Assembly: GCA_947561585.1 (NCBI GenBank)
Contig: CANNZV010000428.1
Location: 310,001-374,000, forward strand
Source of the DNA: Caprella mutica
Lineage: Eukaryota; Arthropoda; Malacostraca; Amphipoda; Caprellidae
Reading direction: 5' to 3'
Length of the DNA: 64,000 bases
This document shows positions 44,137-57,735 of the stretch, piece by piece. Within the stretch, counting starts at the first letter, position 1; each line of letters opens with the position of its first letter. The notes under the pieces are model-generated. The model saw nothing but the letters and a program-made list of their open reading frames with translations. It made no database searches and was not told where the DNA came from. Both the position numbers and the translations under genes were made by a program.

Positions 44137-45539
44137 CAGGGTGTCCCAGAAGTAACTGACCCTTTTAATTTTCTAATTAAACAAAAACTAAGGAGGCCAG
44201 GTTGTTAAAATAGGTTTCAAATCAAAGAAAAACATTTTCATGGTTTATTAAGACTATTTTTTGAAAACAATATCTTTTAGATGATGACCACTGACGCTTC
44301 GACAACTTTGCGCTCTTTTCACTGTGTTTTGCATGACCATCCTCAGCGTATCAGGCGAAATTCGAACAATTTGATGAGTAATGTTGTCCTTGAGTTCCTG
44401 CAAATTGATGGATTTGTCACGTAGACTTTTGACTTAAGGTATCCCCACAGAAAAAAGTCAGCTGGAGTCAAATCTGGGGAACGAGGAGGCCATGAGACGT
44501 TACCAAATCGTGAAATCAAACGGTTTGGAAAAGTCTCCTTCAACAATGCCATTGTTTCTCTTGCTGTATGGCTTGTTGCTCCATCTTGTTGAAACCAAGT
44601 ATTGCGCAGGGCTCTTCGTCTCTTAATTCTTGGAATAAGAAATTCTCTTATCATAATTCGGTATCGTTCACCATTAACTGTTGAAGTTGTTCCATCATCA
44701 CTTTCGAAGAAGTAAGGACCAAACACCGTGGAGGCAGTTATTCCACACCACACAGTGGCACGAGGAGAGTGCAGCGGCCTTTCCTGGATTTCTTGAGGGT
44801 TTCCGTTGCTCCAAATCCTTGAATTATGCCTATTAACGTGGCCAGACAAGTAAAAATGAGCTTCATCCGAGAATATGACGTTGTCGATAAACGAGGCCTC
44901 CTCGCACAAATGAAGAAAGGATTCTGCATATTCAAGCCGCTGTTGAGAATCATTTGCCGTTATTTCCTGAATCAGTTGGATTTTGTACGGATATAATTTC
45001 AGCTCACTCCTTAAAATGCGTTGTAATGATGATCGACTAACAGATAATTGAGTTGAACGTTTCCTGATTGAGCTCTTGGGATTAGCTGCAACATCTGCAG
45101 AAACTATGTTGATTACTGCTTCAGTACGTATTGATCTTAATCTTCCACATCGTGATCGATCACTAACACTGCCAGTCTCTGTGAACTTACGATATAGAGA
45201 CTTTATTGTGTTCTTAGAGGGACTTGTTCTTGTATGAAACTGTATTCGGAAGTCACGCTGCACTTCTGCTACTGAAAATGTTCTCATGTTGACTTCCAGA
45301 ATCCTTATTCTTTCCTCTTTGCTGTGCCGAATCATAATGGGCTGTTGGTGTTGACGAATAATGAGAAGTTCTTTAATCCGTTCTGGAAGTCTCGCTAAAT
45401 GGCTGATTCGTATGTGTGATACGGACTTAATTACCATGAAAATTATTATCTTCCATTCAAACTGGTTTTAACAACCTAGTGCTCCTAGTTTTTGTTTAAT
45501 TAGAAAATTAAAAGGGTCAGTTACTTCTGTGACACCCTG
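44137..45539 (-). mobile_element. Mariner/Tc1-superfamily transposon, 1403 bp
   Basis: Terminal repeats CAGGGTGTCCCAGAAGTAAC and, inverted, CAGGGTGTCACAGAAGTAAC, extending to about 35 bp. TA flanks both ends (44135-44136 and 45540-45541). It encodes one transposase on the minus strand. Confidence 0.95.
44285..45437 (-). pseudogene. IS630/Tc1/mariner-superfamily transposase, C-terminal frameshift
   Basis: Open from 45437 to 44343, 364 codons. The N-terminus has a helix-turn-helix (SKEERIRILEV to SLYRKFTETG) and a basic linker. Catalytic residues are Asp191 (FSDEAHF), Asp285 (WFQQDGATSHTA) and Asp322 (RSPDLTPADFFLWGYLKSKVYV), with 36 residues between the last two. After KVYVTNP near 44425 the frame shifts by one base. 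The other frame continues to about 44285 with the expected helical C-terminus. Everything else is intact, so decay is slight. Cut-and-paste function is inferred from family. Confidence 0.9.
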
Positions 45540-45541
45540 TA

Positions 45542-47341
45542 TAAAGCATTTGTTCAATATTTTCAAACAAATTTATTTTCGTCATCTTCAACTACTCACC
45601 CCATTCATTTCCAGTGAATTTAATAAAGAGTGTTCCGAATATAGAATAAAGTGATGTATTTTGAACAAATTAGTCTCAACAAATTGGATGGATGAGTGAA
45701 TCTCAAAACCAGTTCTTGCCTCATTTTCACCACTAAATATCATCACAATTAACTTCTCTAACTCCGCATGTGATGAAAATTAGAACAGAAATGTAACTTC
45801 ATTTCAATGTATTTCCAGTCATCAAATATTGCGTGAAGAAAATTGCTATTTAAATGGAAATGTCTTTAATGTGTCTCAAGTTGGAGAAAAATAGGATTCG
45901 TTTGCCTTTTTTTTTTTTCACCACAGATATAATAATATTGTACTTGCATTTAAAGTGTAAGTCCGTGTTTGCTAAAATATTACCGTATTCTCTGACTTCG
46001 TTCAGCCATTATGTCAATTACTGGTGAAATATTTACACAATGACAATATTATAATATCAACTGCGATATTTTCACCACAGAATAACTGCCTAATATTACA
46101 AGTCATCCCAGTCTATCTACTTGGTTTCCTCGGCACAATTTGAAGTTCGTGGCTACGATATCCAATATTATCGGTTATCTTAATTAATGAATTCGAGCCG
46201 GTTATCAATTATTGATCTAGAGTTACCGGTTGAAGGTAACATCTCTGCATTGGATTTTCAAATAGCTTACGGTTACACATAGCATACATTCAGCAATTAT
46301 AAACATGTCTAAACGAGTTGTCCGAACCATCACTCTGTCCGAATGCTCCAGGTTCTCCCCTATCAGCAAAAGATATATCAAAATGAAAATATTAATAGAT
46401 GCTATGTGAATTTTTACCATTTTAATTATACCTTGCAGTGTTTTTTGTCAATATGTTGGTAATGAAGTTATTCCAATTATTTTGTAACTCGTGCACACTC
46501 AAACTGCAGTGATGTGATAATTTAAAGATAATGAAATAATAGTATTTGTATTGTCTTTTAATTAATGAAAATTCCTTAGTAGAAACCTTTAATATTAAAT
46601 AATTATTTCAAAACTGTAAATGAACGGAACTCTCAATTTCAGAGTTCAAATCTGTCCAAAATTTAGAAGTTTTTTTTATTTTTTCTTCAATTCTTTTTTT
46701 TCTATTTTTAGGAATAGAAAATTCACATAATGAACTTGTCTCTTTTTACTGAAGAGCTGCTGGTGATTGATGTGAGAAAAGACTTGGCAAAGACAGAGAA
46801 AATAGGAATAAGGAGTTAATGATTTAAAATGGGATTAATTTTATTTTTATTACTAATTATTGATTTTTTAAAGTATGACATGCTTTAGCATAGTAAATAA
46901 ATAGACATGTATACTCAGTTCCGAATTCAAGTTGATCCAGTCTTCAAAAACGATGTTGACAAATGACGTCACACATAATATTGTAAAAGTGAGACTTATA
47001 TAGATAGTAAGTAAGTAAATAGATAGAATATGTCAATAAACAATATGTTTGGTAAGCTTTCAGTACCTAAATAACCTTTATATATTTAAGTACGTTGTAC
47101 AAAATACATCCATGTTAAAAACAGTTGAGTTATAATCAACTATTAACTTTATAATGTACATGGAATACTTGCATGTCCTGTAATGTTTTCTTTAAATATA
47201 CCATCTGTGTCGGATTATGGACGGTATAATGCAGTAAATTCCATAAGAAAAATTATCTACATAATATTATCAGGAAAAATGTACATAATATTAGTATAAA
47301 AACAAAGATAATTATTTCACTCTAAATAGCTAGCTAGGCTT
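45542..47341. other. No gene seen; AT-rich
   Basis: About 1.8 kb of low-complexity and unique-looking AT-rich DNA, including T runs near 45910 and 46670. Confidence 0.5.
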
Positions 47342-47551
47342 GGGTATGTTCCTAATTATCGGTCAGTACTACAACTTCGGACATATAAGAAAAAAACAAT
47401 ATAAAAATAACTATTATTTAACAGTGCAATCAACTTCTTCTGTAAACCCGGGTTTGCAAAGTATTAGATATCACTGTGTAATAATAATATTTTTTATATT
47501 TTTTCATATGCCCGAAGTTGTAATACTGACTGATAATTCGGAATTTATCCT
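47342..47551. mobile_element. MITE, about 210 bp, long-TIR family of 4473
   Basis: GGGTATGTTCCTAATTATCG, then TCAGTACTACAACTTCGG and CATAT, is inverted at the right end over about 45 bp. The TTCCTAATTATCGGTCAGT segment relates it to 4473-4634. Confidence 0.85.
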
Positions 47552-48252
47552 AAGTCTAAAAAATATGAATATATTTTTTCTCTCCAAGGGAACCTTTTGT
47601 TTAAATCTAATTTGTTAAATTCTATTTTTTTCAAATGCCTAGGTACCAGGTTCGCAGCTTGGTACTTATAAGTTGGCTTATTGACAAACTTAAAGTTGAA
47701 AATGTAAGTTGGCAATTCGGCACTTAATTAACATATTGTACGGTTCCACCCAGGGTACAGGAACATAACGGGTATAGTAGCTAGTAGACGACGCAAAAAT
47801 ATGACGTCACCAAAACAACACATTTCTTGTCTGTGACCGAGCGCCTCATAATTCTTCGTAGTTCTATGTTAATATCGAGATATTTTAATTCATTTTTTAA
47901 GGGTTTCATGTAAAAGAAAAGCATAAATGTTGAATATATAGATATAATTCATGTGTGTTTATATTGTTCATTTCTTTTACTTTTCTATAAAAATAGGGTC
48001 TTGAACATATGCCACCTAGGAGCCTAAACTAGTGCTACTTAACTGCAGTTCCTAGGAATAACAATTAAGGAATAAAATAATGGAAATACAATTTAACCTA
48101 TGCCTAGTTAGTAATTGATAAGAAAAAAAATTAAATTTAGAGATGACTAAGTTTAAGTAGGTTGTCCCATGTTTCAAAGTGAGGTCAGAGTCGCCATTTC
48201 CAGTCACCCGGTGTTCACGTCAAACTAGATTCGATGAGCTGATTACCATTCC
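47552..48252. other. No gene seen
   Basis: Unique-looking AT-rich DNA. A TGACGTCA occurs near 47800, a sequence also seen in the DIRS ends, without further similarity. Confidence 0.45.
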
Positions 48253-50095
48253 CCAGGCAGCAAAACAACGTCGGTACGACATTGTATTAGCATTGTAACA
48301 TTGTATCAAGGTCGTCTTGTTGTTTCACAATGTTGTGCGAACATCGATACAACGTTGTGAATTTAGTCAATCACATATTAACGTTGGCACAACATCGGAC
48401 GAACATCGAACAACAATGTGAATTAAGTAGATCATTCAGCAATGTTCGTACAACATCGGATGGACATCAAATAACAATCTGAAATTAGTAGGTCATTCAA
48501 CAATGTTCGTACAACATCGGATGGACATCGAATAACTATCTGAAATTAGTAGGTCTTTCAACAATGTTCGTAAAACATCGGATGGACATCGAATAACATT
48601 CTGAAATTAGTAGGTCATTCAACAATGTTCGTACAACATCGGATGGACATCGAATAACTATCTGAAATTAGTAGGTCTTTCAACAATGTTCGTACAACAT
48701 CGGATGGACATCGAATAACAATCTGAAATTAGTAGATCATTCAGCAATGTTCGTACAACATCGGATGGACATCAAATAACTATCTGAAATTAGTAGGTCA
48801 TTACACAATGTTCGTACAACATCGGATGGACATCAAATAACTATCTGAAATTAGTAGGTCATTACACAATGTTCGTACAACATCGGATGGACATCGAATA
48901 ACATTCTGAAATTAGTAGGTCATTCATTAATGTTCGTACAACATCGGACCAACATCGAATAATAATGTGAATTAAGTAGGTCATTCAACAATGTTCGTAC
49001 AACATCGGATGGACATCGAATAAATATCTGAAATTAGTAGATCATTCAGCAATGTTCGTACAACATCGGATGGACATCAAATTACAATCTGAAATTAGTA
49101 GGTCATTCAACAATGTTCGTACAACATCGGATGGACATCGAATAACTATCTGAAATTAGTAGATCATTCAGCAATGTTCGTACAACATCGGATGGACATC
49201 AAATAACAATCTGAAATTAGTAGATCATTCAGCAATGTTCGTACAACATCGGATGGACATCAAATAACTATCTGAAATTAGTAGGTCATTACACAATGTT
49301 CGTACAACATCGGATGGACATCAAATAACTATCTGAAATTAGTAGGTCATTACACAATGTTCGTACAACATCGGATGGACATCGAATAACATTCTGAAAT
49401 TAGTAGGTCATTCATTAATGTTCGTACAACATCGGACCAACATCGAATAATAATGTGAAATTAGTAGGTCATTACACAATGTTCGTACAATATCGGACCA
49501 ACATCGAATAATAATGTGAATTAAGTAGGTCATTCAACAATGTTTGTACAACATCGGATGGACATCGAATAACTATCTGAAATTAGTAGATCATTCAGCA
49601 ATGTTCGTACAACATCGGATGGACATCAAATAACAATCTGAAATTAGTAGGTCATTCAACAATGTTCGTACAACATCGGATGGACATCGAATAACTATCT
49701 GAAATTAGTAGATCATTCAGCAATGTTCGTACAACATCGGATGGACATCAAATAACAATCTGAAATTAGTAGGTCATTCAACAATGTTCGTACAACATCG
49801 GATGGACATCAAATAACAATCTGAAATTAGTAGGTCATTCAACAACGTTCGTACAACATCAGACAAACATCGAATAACAATTTGAAATTAATAGGTCATT
49901 CAACAACGTTGGAACAACATCGGAAAGCATCGAATAACAGTGAATTATGTAGGTCATTCACCAATGTTGGTACAACATCGTACGAACATAGATTAATATT
50001 TTGAATTTAGTAGGTCATCCATCAATGTTGGTACAATATCGGACGAACCTCTATAACTAATGTGAATTATATTGTTCATTCACCAATTCTATGAC
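48253..50095. repeat. 61-bp satellite, about 30 units, with higher-order structure
   Basis: The unit is AACAATGTTCGTACAACATC, then GGATGGACATCGAATAACTA and TCTGAAATTAGTAGGTCATTC. Units differ by diagnostic changes (CAGC/CAAC/ACAC/CATT before AATG; CAAA/CGAA; CCAACATC). The order of four variants starting near 48728 is repeated starting near 49216, 488 bp or exactly eight units later. The left edge starts with CCCCAGGCAGCAAAACAACG, similar to the inverted end at 60594-60615. Confidence 0.95.
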
Positions 50096-50805
50096 ACAGC
50101 GGATGAACATTGCCTGTTTTATCCCCTTATTTAATAAAGAGCAATATGTGAAGATTTATATATAATTTTTTTTTGTTTGTAACTTCTTTAGAAATAATAA
50201 TCAATGTTCATTTAGATGAAATTCGTCAAGTGGCTACGAGATTTTGTACATAAATGTTTTTTTTTTTTAATAAAGAACATAAGTAAAGTGTATACGCTTC
50301 AACTATAAATATAATTGCCATTGAACAATATTATCTATTTGTGAGAAACTGTAGTGTGAGATTTTGAGCACTTAATAAATGCCGTCATTTATGACGGGCA
50401 CCGGTACACTAGTAATGTAAATCCCACCTATATAATAAAACCCCAGAAACATTTATTTACTTATTTGCTTATTTATTTATTTATATTTTTTTTTTGTCCG
50501 TAATTTCTCCTATCTAAAAACATTAACTAACAATTAAATTTCTTTATGGCAAGCTGTATCATGAATACAGACTGCTAAAATAATAATAATGCAGAGAAAT
50601 TTTTTCTTCATTTTGGAGTTTATAGAAAAATATAAATATTTTGAAAATTATTAATAATAATGTAATCATGATACGCACGGGATTAAATTTAATTATTTAA
50701 TTCTTATGTTTTTATTTCAATGAGAGAGTACACTTTTAACGGGTTAAGAGCCAAAATTGAAACTTTGAAACACGTTATTTTTAACGGGAAAATACACTAG
50801 TAACA
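50096..50805. other. No gene seen; AT-rich
   Basis: Short T-rich runs only. Confidence 0.5.
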
Positions 50806-51981
50806 TCCCAGCAAACATGAATGTATCTATTCGATGTCTATACGACTCTGTGAAACCTCTCTTCCGACATCGAATACCAGTAACAAATTAGACATGGTGA
50901 CATCAAGTAGACATCAAACCGATATCCGTTTGCACCGCTAAACCGCATCACATCAAGTATATTTGGCATCGAAGCGATACCGTTATACAGCGTTGAATAG
51001 AAAGATAAATTACGACATCCAACATACATAGGGATTCTCCATCGAACAGACGCCTAATTATATATCTAATATGCTTCGAAACGATATCCACTTGCATCCA
51101 ATAAATAAATAAATTAAAATTGAAAACCTTTACTTCAATGATATAACGTACTGTACGTTTAGATGCATATCAATTTGATTAATTTTACATAATGTTATAT
51201 ATAAATTAAATGGGAAGAAATGAAGTGACGTGTCCGGGTATCGTTCGTGGGTCCAACCATCGTCGTGCCTGTAGCTCTGTCACTTTGCCACCGTGAATGC
51301 ATTTGACTAAAAAATTTTTGATATTAAACTACCCGGAGATACTTGAAGATATTTTAAAGTGAATAGAACAATATATACAAGCACCGCTTTTATAACCAAA
51401 ATCACAACTTATTCTTATTACAAATAGTAATGAGTTGGTCATATTTTTATAAAATTGTAACTCCTTGAAAATTTGGTTCTCTATGAGTTCAAATTAAAGA
51501 AAATGTTTAGAGGCCACGACTTAGAATAAAGATGAAAGCTCTGTGATGAAAGTTCAAAGTAATGAATGCATTAATTAAAATTTGACCATAGATTAACTCT
51601 CACTCAGTAAATATAGGTCATAATAGTTGAGTAATTAGTCTGATATTTTGACTTATATAATTGTGTTTCATTGAACAATCAGGAATTTTGTGCTCTGTGA
51701 AATATTTTTAGCAATATGGTATATGTTCCAAGTTATTAATAGGGTCTATATTTTTTTGAACACGTGATAAAGGAAAATATAATCATTATTATTAAACCAC
51801 TATTTAATTAGTAACATAATAGCTGAAGGTATGATACCATTTGAAATAAAAGTTAAATAATAGGTAGTTATTATATATAGATTTATTGAGTCCGATTATC
51901 ACTTTAAGTTTGATGATCTATAATGTGAATCACTGAATTTTAATAGTCTCATTTGCAGCTTTTGGCACTAGGTGAAAGCTC

Positions 51982-52170
51982 AAGTTATCGGATATGGGGT
52001 TCCGCATTTTACGTAGAAAAATTATTTATGTATTAATTTCTATTTCTAAACTTGTATTTTACGTACTGGTATCATGGATACCAATTTAGGTAAGAATTTA
52101 ATAATGATAATTATTATATTTATTTCTTACATATTCGAAAATGTGGAACCGTCCGATAACAGAGAATTTA
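51982..52170. mobile_element. MITE, long-TIR family, diverged
   Basis: AAGTTATCGGATATGGGGTTCC is inverted as GGAACCGTCCGATAAC near the right end. The centre carries the palindrome TGGTATCATGGATACCA. Confidence 0.6.
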
Positions 52171-52199
52171 CTCTAAAATGGAACATGTTAAATAGCCCA

Positions 52200-52515
52200 C
52201 CAACTTTTAATTATTGACGTTAAGTAGAGGTTTAACCAGAGGCCATGTCGCTGACGTCAAAAGGAAATGAAATACAAGGGACTGGAAGAAGCAGTCAGAA
52301 AAGAAAGTGGCTAGATGGACAAAGTCACGAAGCTCATGGATGCTGAAAAGCTACTCCGTGATTGCTGTCACTTACCTAGTAATGTGGCTGCACTCAAGGA
52401 AGGAAGAGGGAAATGAAGAGGAGAGGTGATAGTAAATGAAATCTACGAGCCTACCTAACACAAAATCTAAGACTTCGTACGTAATTGTAGAGCGCTATCC
52501 TCTTAAACTGCATGG
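52200..52515 (+). repeat. Dispersed repeat family F1, copy 3 (opposite orientation)
   Basis: The inverse of 22045-22400, best preserved at GACGTCAAAAGGAAATGAAAT, GGACAAAGTCACGAAGCTCA and AGCGCTATCCTCTTAAACTGC-like ends. Confidence 0.75.
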
Positions 52516-53409
52516 AGAGTTAAAAACACTATATACATGGTAAATATAAAATAGACAATACATAATCCAAACTACAACAGTTTGGACGCCACCCCCTTCT
52601 CTTCTATTCACCAATGACAGCTTCAGGAGCCCCTCCGGGCTTATTTACAATAAACAGTTTAGATAGATTCATCACATTAAATGCAGCCATCGAAAAATCA
52701 CTTGATTGGTTATTCATTTCGTTTTCACAGTACTGGAGGAACATTGTTCAACAACCGATGTTCCAATATCGCTTACTTTTCGTTAATCCAGTTCACAATC
52801 GCACCAGCGTGCCAATGCTCAATCGTAAACTTACAACTGCCGTAGTCCCCTATAAGTGTATTAATTATTGGGAATAGTTTAAAGGGAGCACTACATATGT
52901 TATATAGAAAGCTACAATCCAATTGAATAGAAATTATTCTTACATTTCTATACGTATTATAAAACAGGAAGATAAGAAAATGAATTTCCAAATTTGAAAC
53001 GATTTTTTAAAACTACGTATCGGTTTTCGCACTTCTGGTCGAAGTATAAATTCATATATCGTTTGGAAACAGACATGCTGACGTCAAGATGATGCTGTTA
53101 AAACCATGAATAGGTTTTCGTGTTTCTACTCGGAGTGTAAATTCAGATATTCATTTAGAAACAGACATTCTGATATCTACTATGAGTCGAAATGGTTGCT
53201 AAGTCGATACCCACCGTTAGCGCTACGAATTCGACAGCAAACGGCATCGAATCGACATTCATATGTTTGTTGGGATATAATATATCATTTAATAACGTTA
53301 GTAGAAGATCTGACAGGCATTAGTAAGCAAGGAGAATTTACTTGATTTTATTATGTAATTTTACAACAGCATTTTAACATACGGTACTTTATAGTGATGC
53401 GATTCTAGT

Positions 53410-53860
53410 AGTCTGATAGTACATTATCACATGGTCTCTTTTCTCTTATAGTACATCATCACAGTGACTCTTTTCTCTGATAGTACACCATCGCAGTGAC
53501 TCTTTTCTCTGATTGTACATCATCACAGTGACTCTTTTCTCTGATAGTACACCATCACAGTGACTCTTTTCTCTGATAGTACACCATCACAGTGACTCTT
53601 TTCTCTGATAGTACACCATCACAGTGACTCTTTTCTCTGATAGTACATTATCACAGTGACTCTTTTCTCTGATAGTACATCATCACAGTGACTCTTTTCT
53701 CTGATAGTACATCATCACAGTGACTCTTTTCTCTGATAGTACATCATCACAGTGACTCTTTTCTCTGATAGTACATCATTAAAGTGACTCTTTTCTCTGA
53801 TAGTACATCATCACAGTGACTCTTTTCTCTGATAGTACATCATCACAGTGACTCTTGAAA
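53410..53860. repeat. 32-bp minisatellite, about 14 copies
   Basis: Unit ACTCTTTTCTCTGATAGTAC then ATCATCACAGTG. Most units are identical, with single-base variants (ACCATC, ATTATC, TTAAAG). Confidence 0.96.
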
Positions 53861-54749
53861 TATAATAGCTGAAACTAAATTATCAGATAGGTAATATTTA
53901 AAAATAATAGTTAATAAATAACAACTAGATAATTAACGTATACATCTTTTTTTATTTCTTTAGGTACCTGTTTTGTTATACAATTATTCAAAAAGGGATA
54001 TTGCGTCATTTCTTTGTTTAAAAACAATGAAGCTGCAACACTGCTAACCTATCCGAATTCCTGCAATTTACAGTCAGTGTTAGTTTTCGGAAAAAATAGG
54101 GTGAAACATGACAGAATAAATAACAATTATAAATCCAAATGAATATAAACTATATTCATTTTTAATATACGTAGATATTATTCTTTTGTTTTCTCTCTGT
54201 CATTAGAAAATTATTATTCAACTGTAGATTGCGACATTTCTTATGCTATAAACAGTGGAATGGCAACACCGCTTTATAACCGTTTTCCCGCTTTTCGAAA
54301 TAGCGTTCAGTTTTCAGCCGAGATCAATGTGAATCATTTCGATCTGTGTTACTTCATCTGCTACAAAACTTTTTGTGTTAAAACCTAGAAAAAATATTTA
54401 AAAAGCAATTATGTCTCTTAGGAACTATTATAAAATAAAAAAATCTTGTAGTGACTTTGCAAGTGAACTTTTAAGTGAAAATGCTCTTCCTCTCTTCTCG
54501 GTCTGTCTCGGACTCCCAAGACAATAGGTAACCCTGTCATTGAACAAAGTGAGAATATTATGAAAACAACACTGAAAATAATGTTGATGTGCACTCATTG
54601 AATGAACACCTTTCAAAGAGGTGTTCCACAAATTTTTCTGATCAACCAGATAAATAAGCAGTCATGATACGGTGATACATACCATCATCATCATACCTGT
54701 AACCTATTCAGTGTACTACCTAGTTAAATGTGTGTATGTGTCTTGCTCC
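53861..54749. other. No gene seen
   Basis: A 67-codon minus-strand frame at 54428-54631 lacks any motif. The rest is AT-rich. Confidence 0.45.
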
Positions 54750-57300
54750 AGTTTGTATTTGGTGCACTGAACTACTCTGATTTTTTCAAAAATCTGATAG
54801 GTAGTAAATAGGTAGGTAGCTGCCAACATTTTTCATCAATTTGTCTAGGTACCTAGTCCTTCAACATTTTTCCAGTTTCTCCTCCAAAAATTAATGGTAA
54901 TACCTAGGTATATGAATTACCTAATATCTACCTAGCTAAATATCCTCCATCATTGCAGGAATTTTTTTATTAAGAGAAATTGAAGCTATCTCTCGAGATA
55001 TCTTTGAAATTTACCACCAAATACAATCTGGGTCTTGCTTCCATACTCTTATAAATTCATAAATTTTTCCATTACTCAGTCTGTATTTGGCAATCTGAAC
55101 TCTGAATTAAATTTGATAGGCTAACTTAGATGAAAACTCGGTCTGTATTTGGGCTTGGCCCAGACTCCCAGTCTGTATTTCGTGGTAAATTCCACCGAAA
55201 AATAGGTGCTTTCTGTAAAAAGTCAGTGGAATTTTTTGCACCAAATACAGACCGGGACTTGGCGATGAACTCTACTAATTATTCCTAGAATTTAGGTCAG
55301 AATGTATTTTTTCAGAATTTTTCCCCTCTGTGTCTGATAATAATATTCTAGCCAAGGTCCCAGACCCAAGGTGGTGGATTTTTAGCTATACCTATTTATT
55401 CCCCAGTCTGTATTTCGGTGGAATTTTTTCCCCTTTAAAAATAATATTGTGACAAAGTCTTTTGATTTTTAGCTATTTATTCCTATGTTACCATTAATTT
55501 TTGATGGATAAATTGTGAAAATGTTGGTGGATCAGCCAAATTACTGGAAATTTATGGTGGATTTTTTCAGCTTATTGAAAAAGTCAGTGGGATTTTGTGC
55601 ACCAAATACAAATTAGTTTATTCCTATGATATAATGATACCATTAATTGTTGGTGGATTAATAAAGAAAATGTTGGTTGATCCCGAATCTTGATCTGTAT
55701 TTGGTTCACAAAGTCTCACTGAGACACTGACTTTTAAAAAAACTGAAAAAATCCAACATAAATTTCCAGTAGCTAATTGACTAATTCAGCTGATCCACCA
55801 AGATTTTCTCAATCTATCCACCGTAATGAATGGTACCTAACATTCTAACATAGGAATAAATAGTTATTAGGGTGGGTAAGTTCCGTGTTATCGCACGATT
55901 CCATATTTTCAAACACGTAAAAATCTTTATATAATAATCATTATTCAACTTTTATTTCAATTGGTATCCATGATACCAATTAGAATAGAAGTTAAATAAT
56001 AATTATAGAGATCTACCAACTTTCCAAGTAGCTAATAAAATAAAGCATGTCCAAACTCGCCATTTTAATGGCGATTTTGTGACAGTTATTTTGAGCCCTT
56101 CAATTGCAAATGGCGAGTTTTATCTATTTTTCTCCTATGCTACAATACATGTTTTAAAGTATGGACAAAGTCGCCACTTGGCACTTGCCAGTATATTGGC
56201 AACTTTTGAGGGTTTAAATGAGTTGAAAAACATGTAAATAACGATTAAATCACTCCCAAAACAGTCTCAAGAGATGCACATGCATCAGACTAAGAGCATA
56301 AACTGCACAATGATGTTTCCAAGTGTAAAATCTTTAGTAGAGAGTCAAATTTCTCCTTTAAATTATCTTAAATGTGGCGACCTTGTTCCATTTTCTCACT
56401 AAACTTGTGACTTTCCTGCCACACCTTGAAACATGGACTACAATGTTATTTTGGAGAGAATTTATGAAAAATTTATCATTTTGGAGAGAATTTGTTGAAT
56501 TTTGGAGAGAGCTGGAGAGACAAATGGCGAGTTTATGAGAGATGCTATTTTACTTGGCCGGGTGACTTTGCCAGAATATTATTTTCAAAGGGGCTAAATT
56601 CTAGTGACGATGACCCCAGTCTGCAGAATATGGGATGTTTTTAACATTTTCTATGCGAACAATTCCTAATTTCCTCCTATATTTACATGTATTTTACTTT
56701 TCTACTGAGAAAAAGTCTAAATATTATAATATAGAGGATTTCTTGGAGAACAGTTTACCAGTTCCTGCAGTCGCCAGTCTGGAATTCTACTGACATATCG
56801 ATGAAATTTACCATAAAATATAGACTGGATTTAGGTTAGATCAGCCAAATTAAAATTATTGCAAATTCTTAGTGAATTTTTTAACCTTTTTAAAAAAGTC
56901 AGTGGGATTTTGTGCACCAAATACACCAAATTGTATTTGATGATAAATTCCAATGATATGACGACAGATATTCAATTTCTCTAATAAAAAAATTCCTGCA
57001 ATATCGAAGGATATTTAACTATTAATTCCTATATTAAAGTATATTATCATTAATTTTTGAAGGGGAAACTGGAAAAATGTTGGAGGACTAGACCAGTCAC
57101 CAATTGATGAAAAATGTTGGCAGCTATTTCTCAGATTTTTGAAAAAGTCAGAGGAGTTCTGTGCACCAAATACAGACTGGATTTTTGAATACTGAAGCCA
57201 GTGTGCATTTGAATGATTTGATGATCATTTCAACTGATAATTGGGAAGATTGAACTAAACTTCAGAAATATTCTATTTTGATCATTCATATATTTACAGA
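54750..57300. repeat. Interspersed short repeat field (CCAAATACAGACTGGG motif, both strands)
   Basis: The motif CCAAATACAGAC or its inverse GTCTGTATTTGG occurs at least ten times (for example near 55020, 55080, 55143, 55180, 55245, 55405, 55690, 56925 and 57165). It is often linked to GTCAGTGGGATTTTGTGCA and TTTATTCCTATG...CCATTAATTTTTG. Copies are diverged and in both orientations. A partial long-TIR MITE lies near 55871-56000. No coding sequence. Confidence 0.7.
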
Positions 57301-57469
57301 TTAATTTGGTGTTTTCCTTTATATATTTACTTTCAGTCCATTCTTTTATTGCAGTCAATTATCTTTTAACAAGTAACCAAGTTTGTTCTTTTTTTGCAAC
57401 ATTGTAATTTGACTTTGTAAATTACTCAATTTAGATAATATCAATCCATTCTTTTTGCAACATTGGAAG

Positions 57470-57735
57470 TTACTTAATTTACTCTCAGTCTGTTCTTTTT
57501 GCAACATTGTAAGTTATTTAATTTACTATCAGTCCATTCTTTTTGCAACATTGGAAGTTACTTAATTTACTATCAGTCTGTTCTTTTTGCAACATTGTAA
57601 GTTATTTAATTTACTATCAGTCCATTCTTTTTGCAACATTGGAAGTTACTTAATTTACTATCAGTCTGTTCTTTTTGCAACATTGTAAGTTATTTAATTT
57701 ACTATCAGTCCATTCTTTTTTGCATCATTGGAAGT
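57470..57735. repeat. Tandem repeat of about 62-bp units, paired as about 124 bp
   Basis: TCAGTCCATTCTTTTTGCAA, CATTGGAAGTTACTTAATTT and ACTA alternate with a variant having TCTGTTC and TGTAAGTTATT. At least five units, with decayed ones to the left from 57345. Confidence 0.85.

Larger units (their letters stand above)
50806..53275. mobile_element. TIR element of about 2.5 kb, non-coding
   Basis: TCCCAGCAAACATGAATGTA at the left and, inverted, TCCCAACAAACATATGAATG at the right. Subterminal sequences are rich in GATATC/TCGATAC-like motifs at both ends. Within it lie a MITE at 51982-52170 and an F1 repeat at 52200-52515. An 87-codon frame at 52614-52877 has no recognisable domain. Confidence 0.6.

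Noticed and set aside
48253..50095. CRISPR-like array of regularly spaced repeats
   Set aside because: Units are contiguous 61-bp copies with no unique spacers, in a eukaryotic genome.
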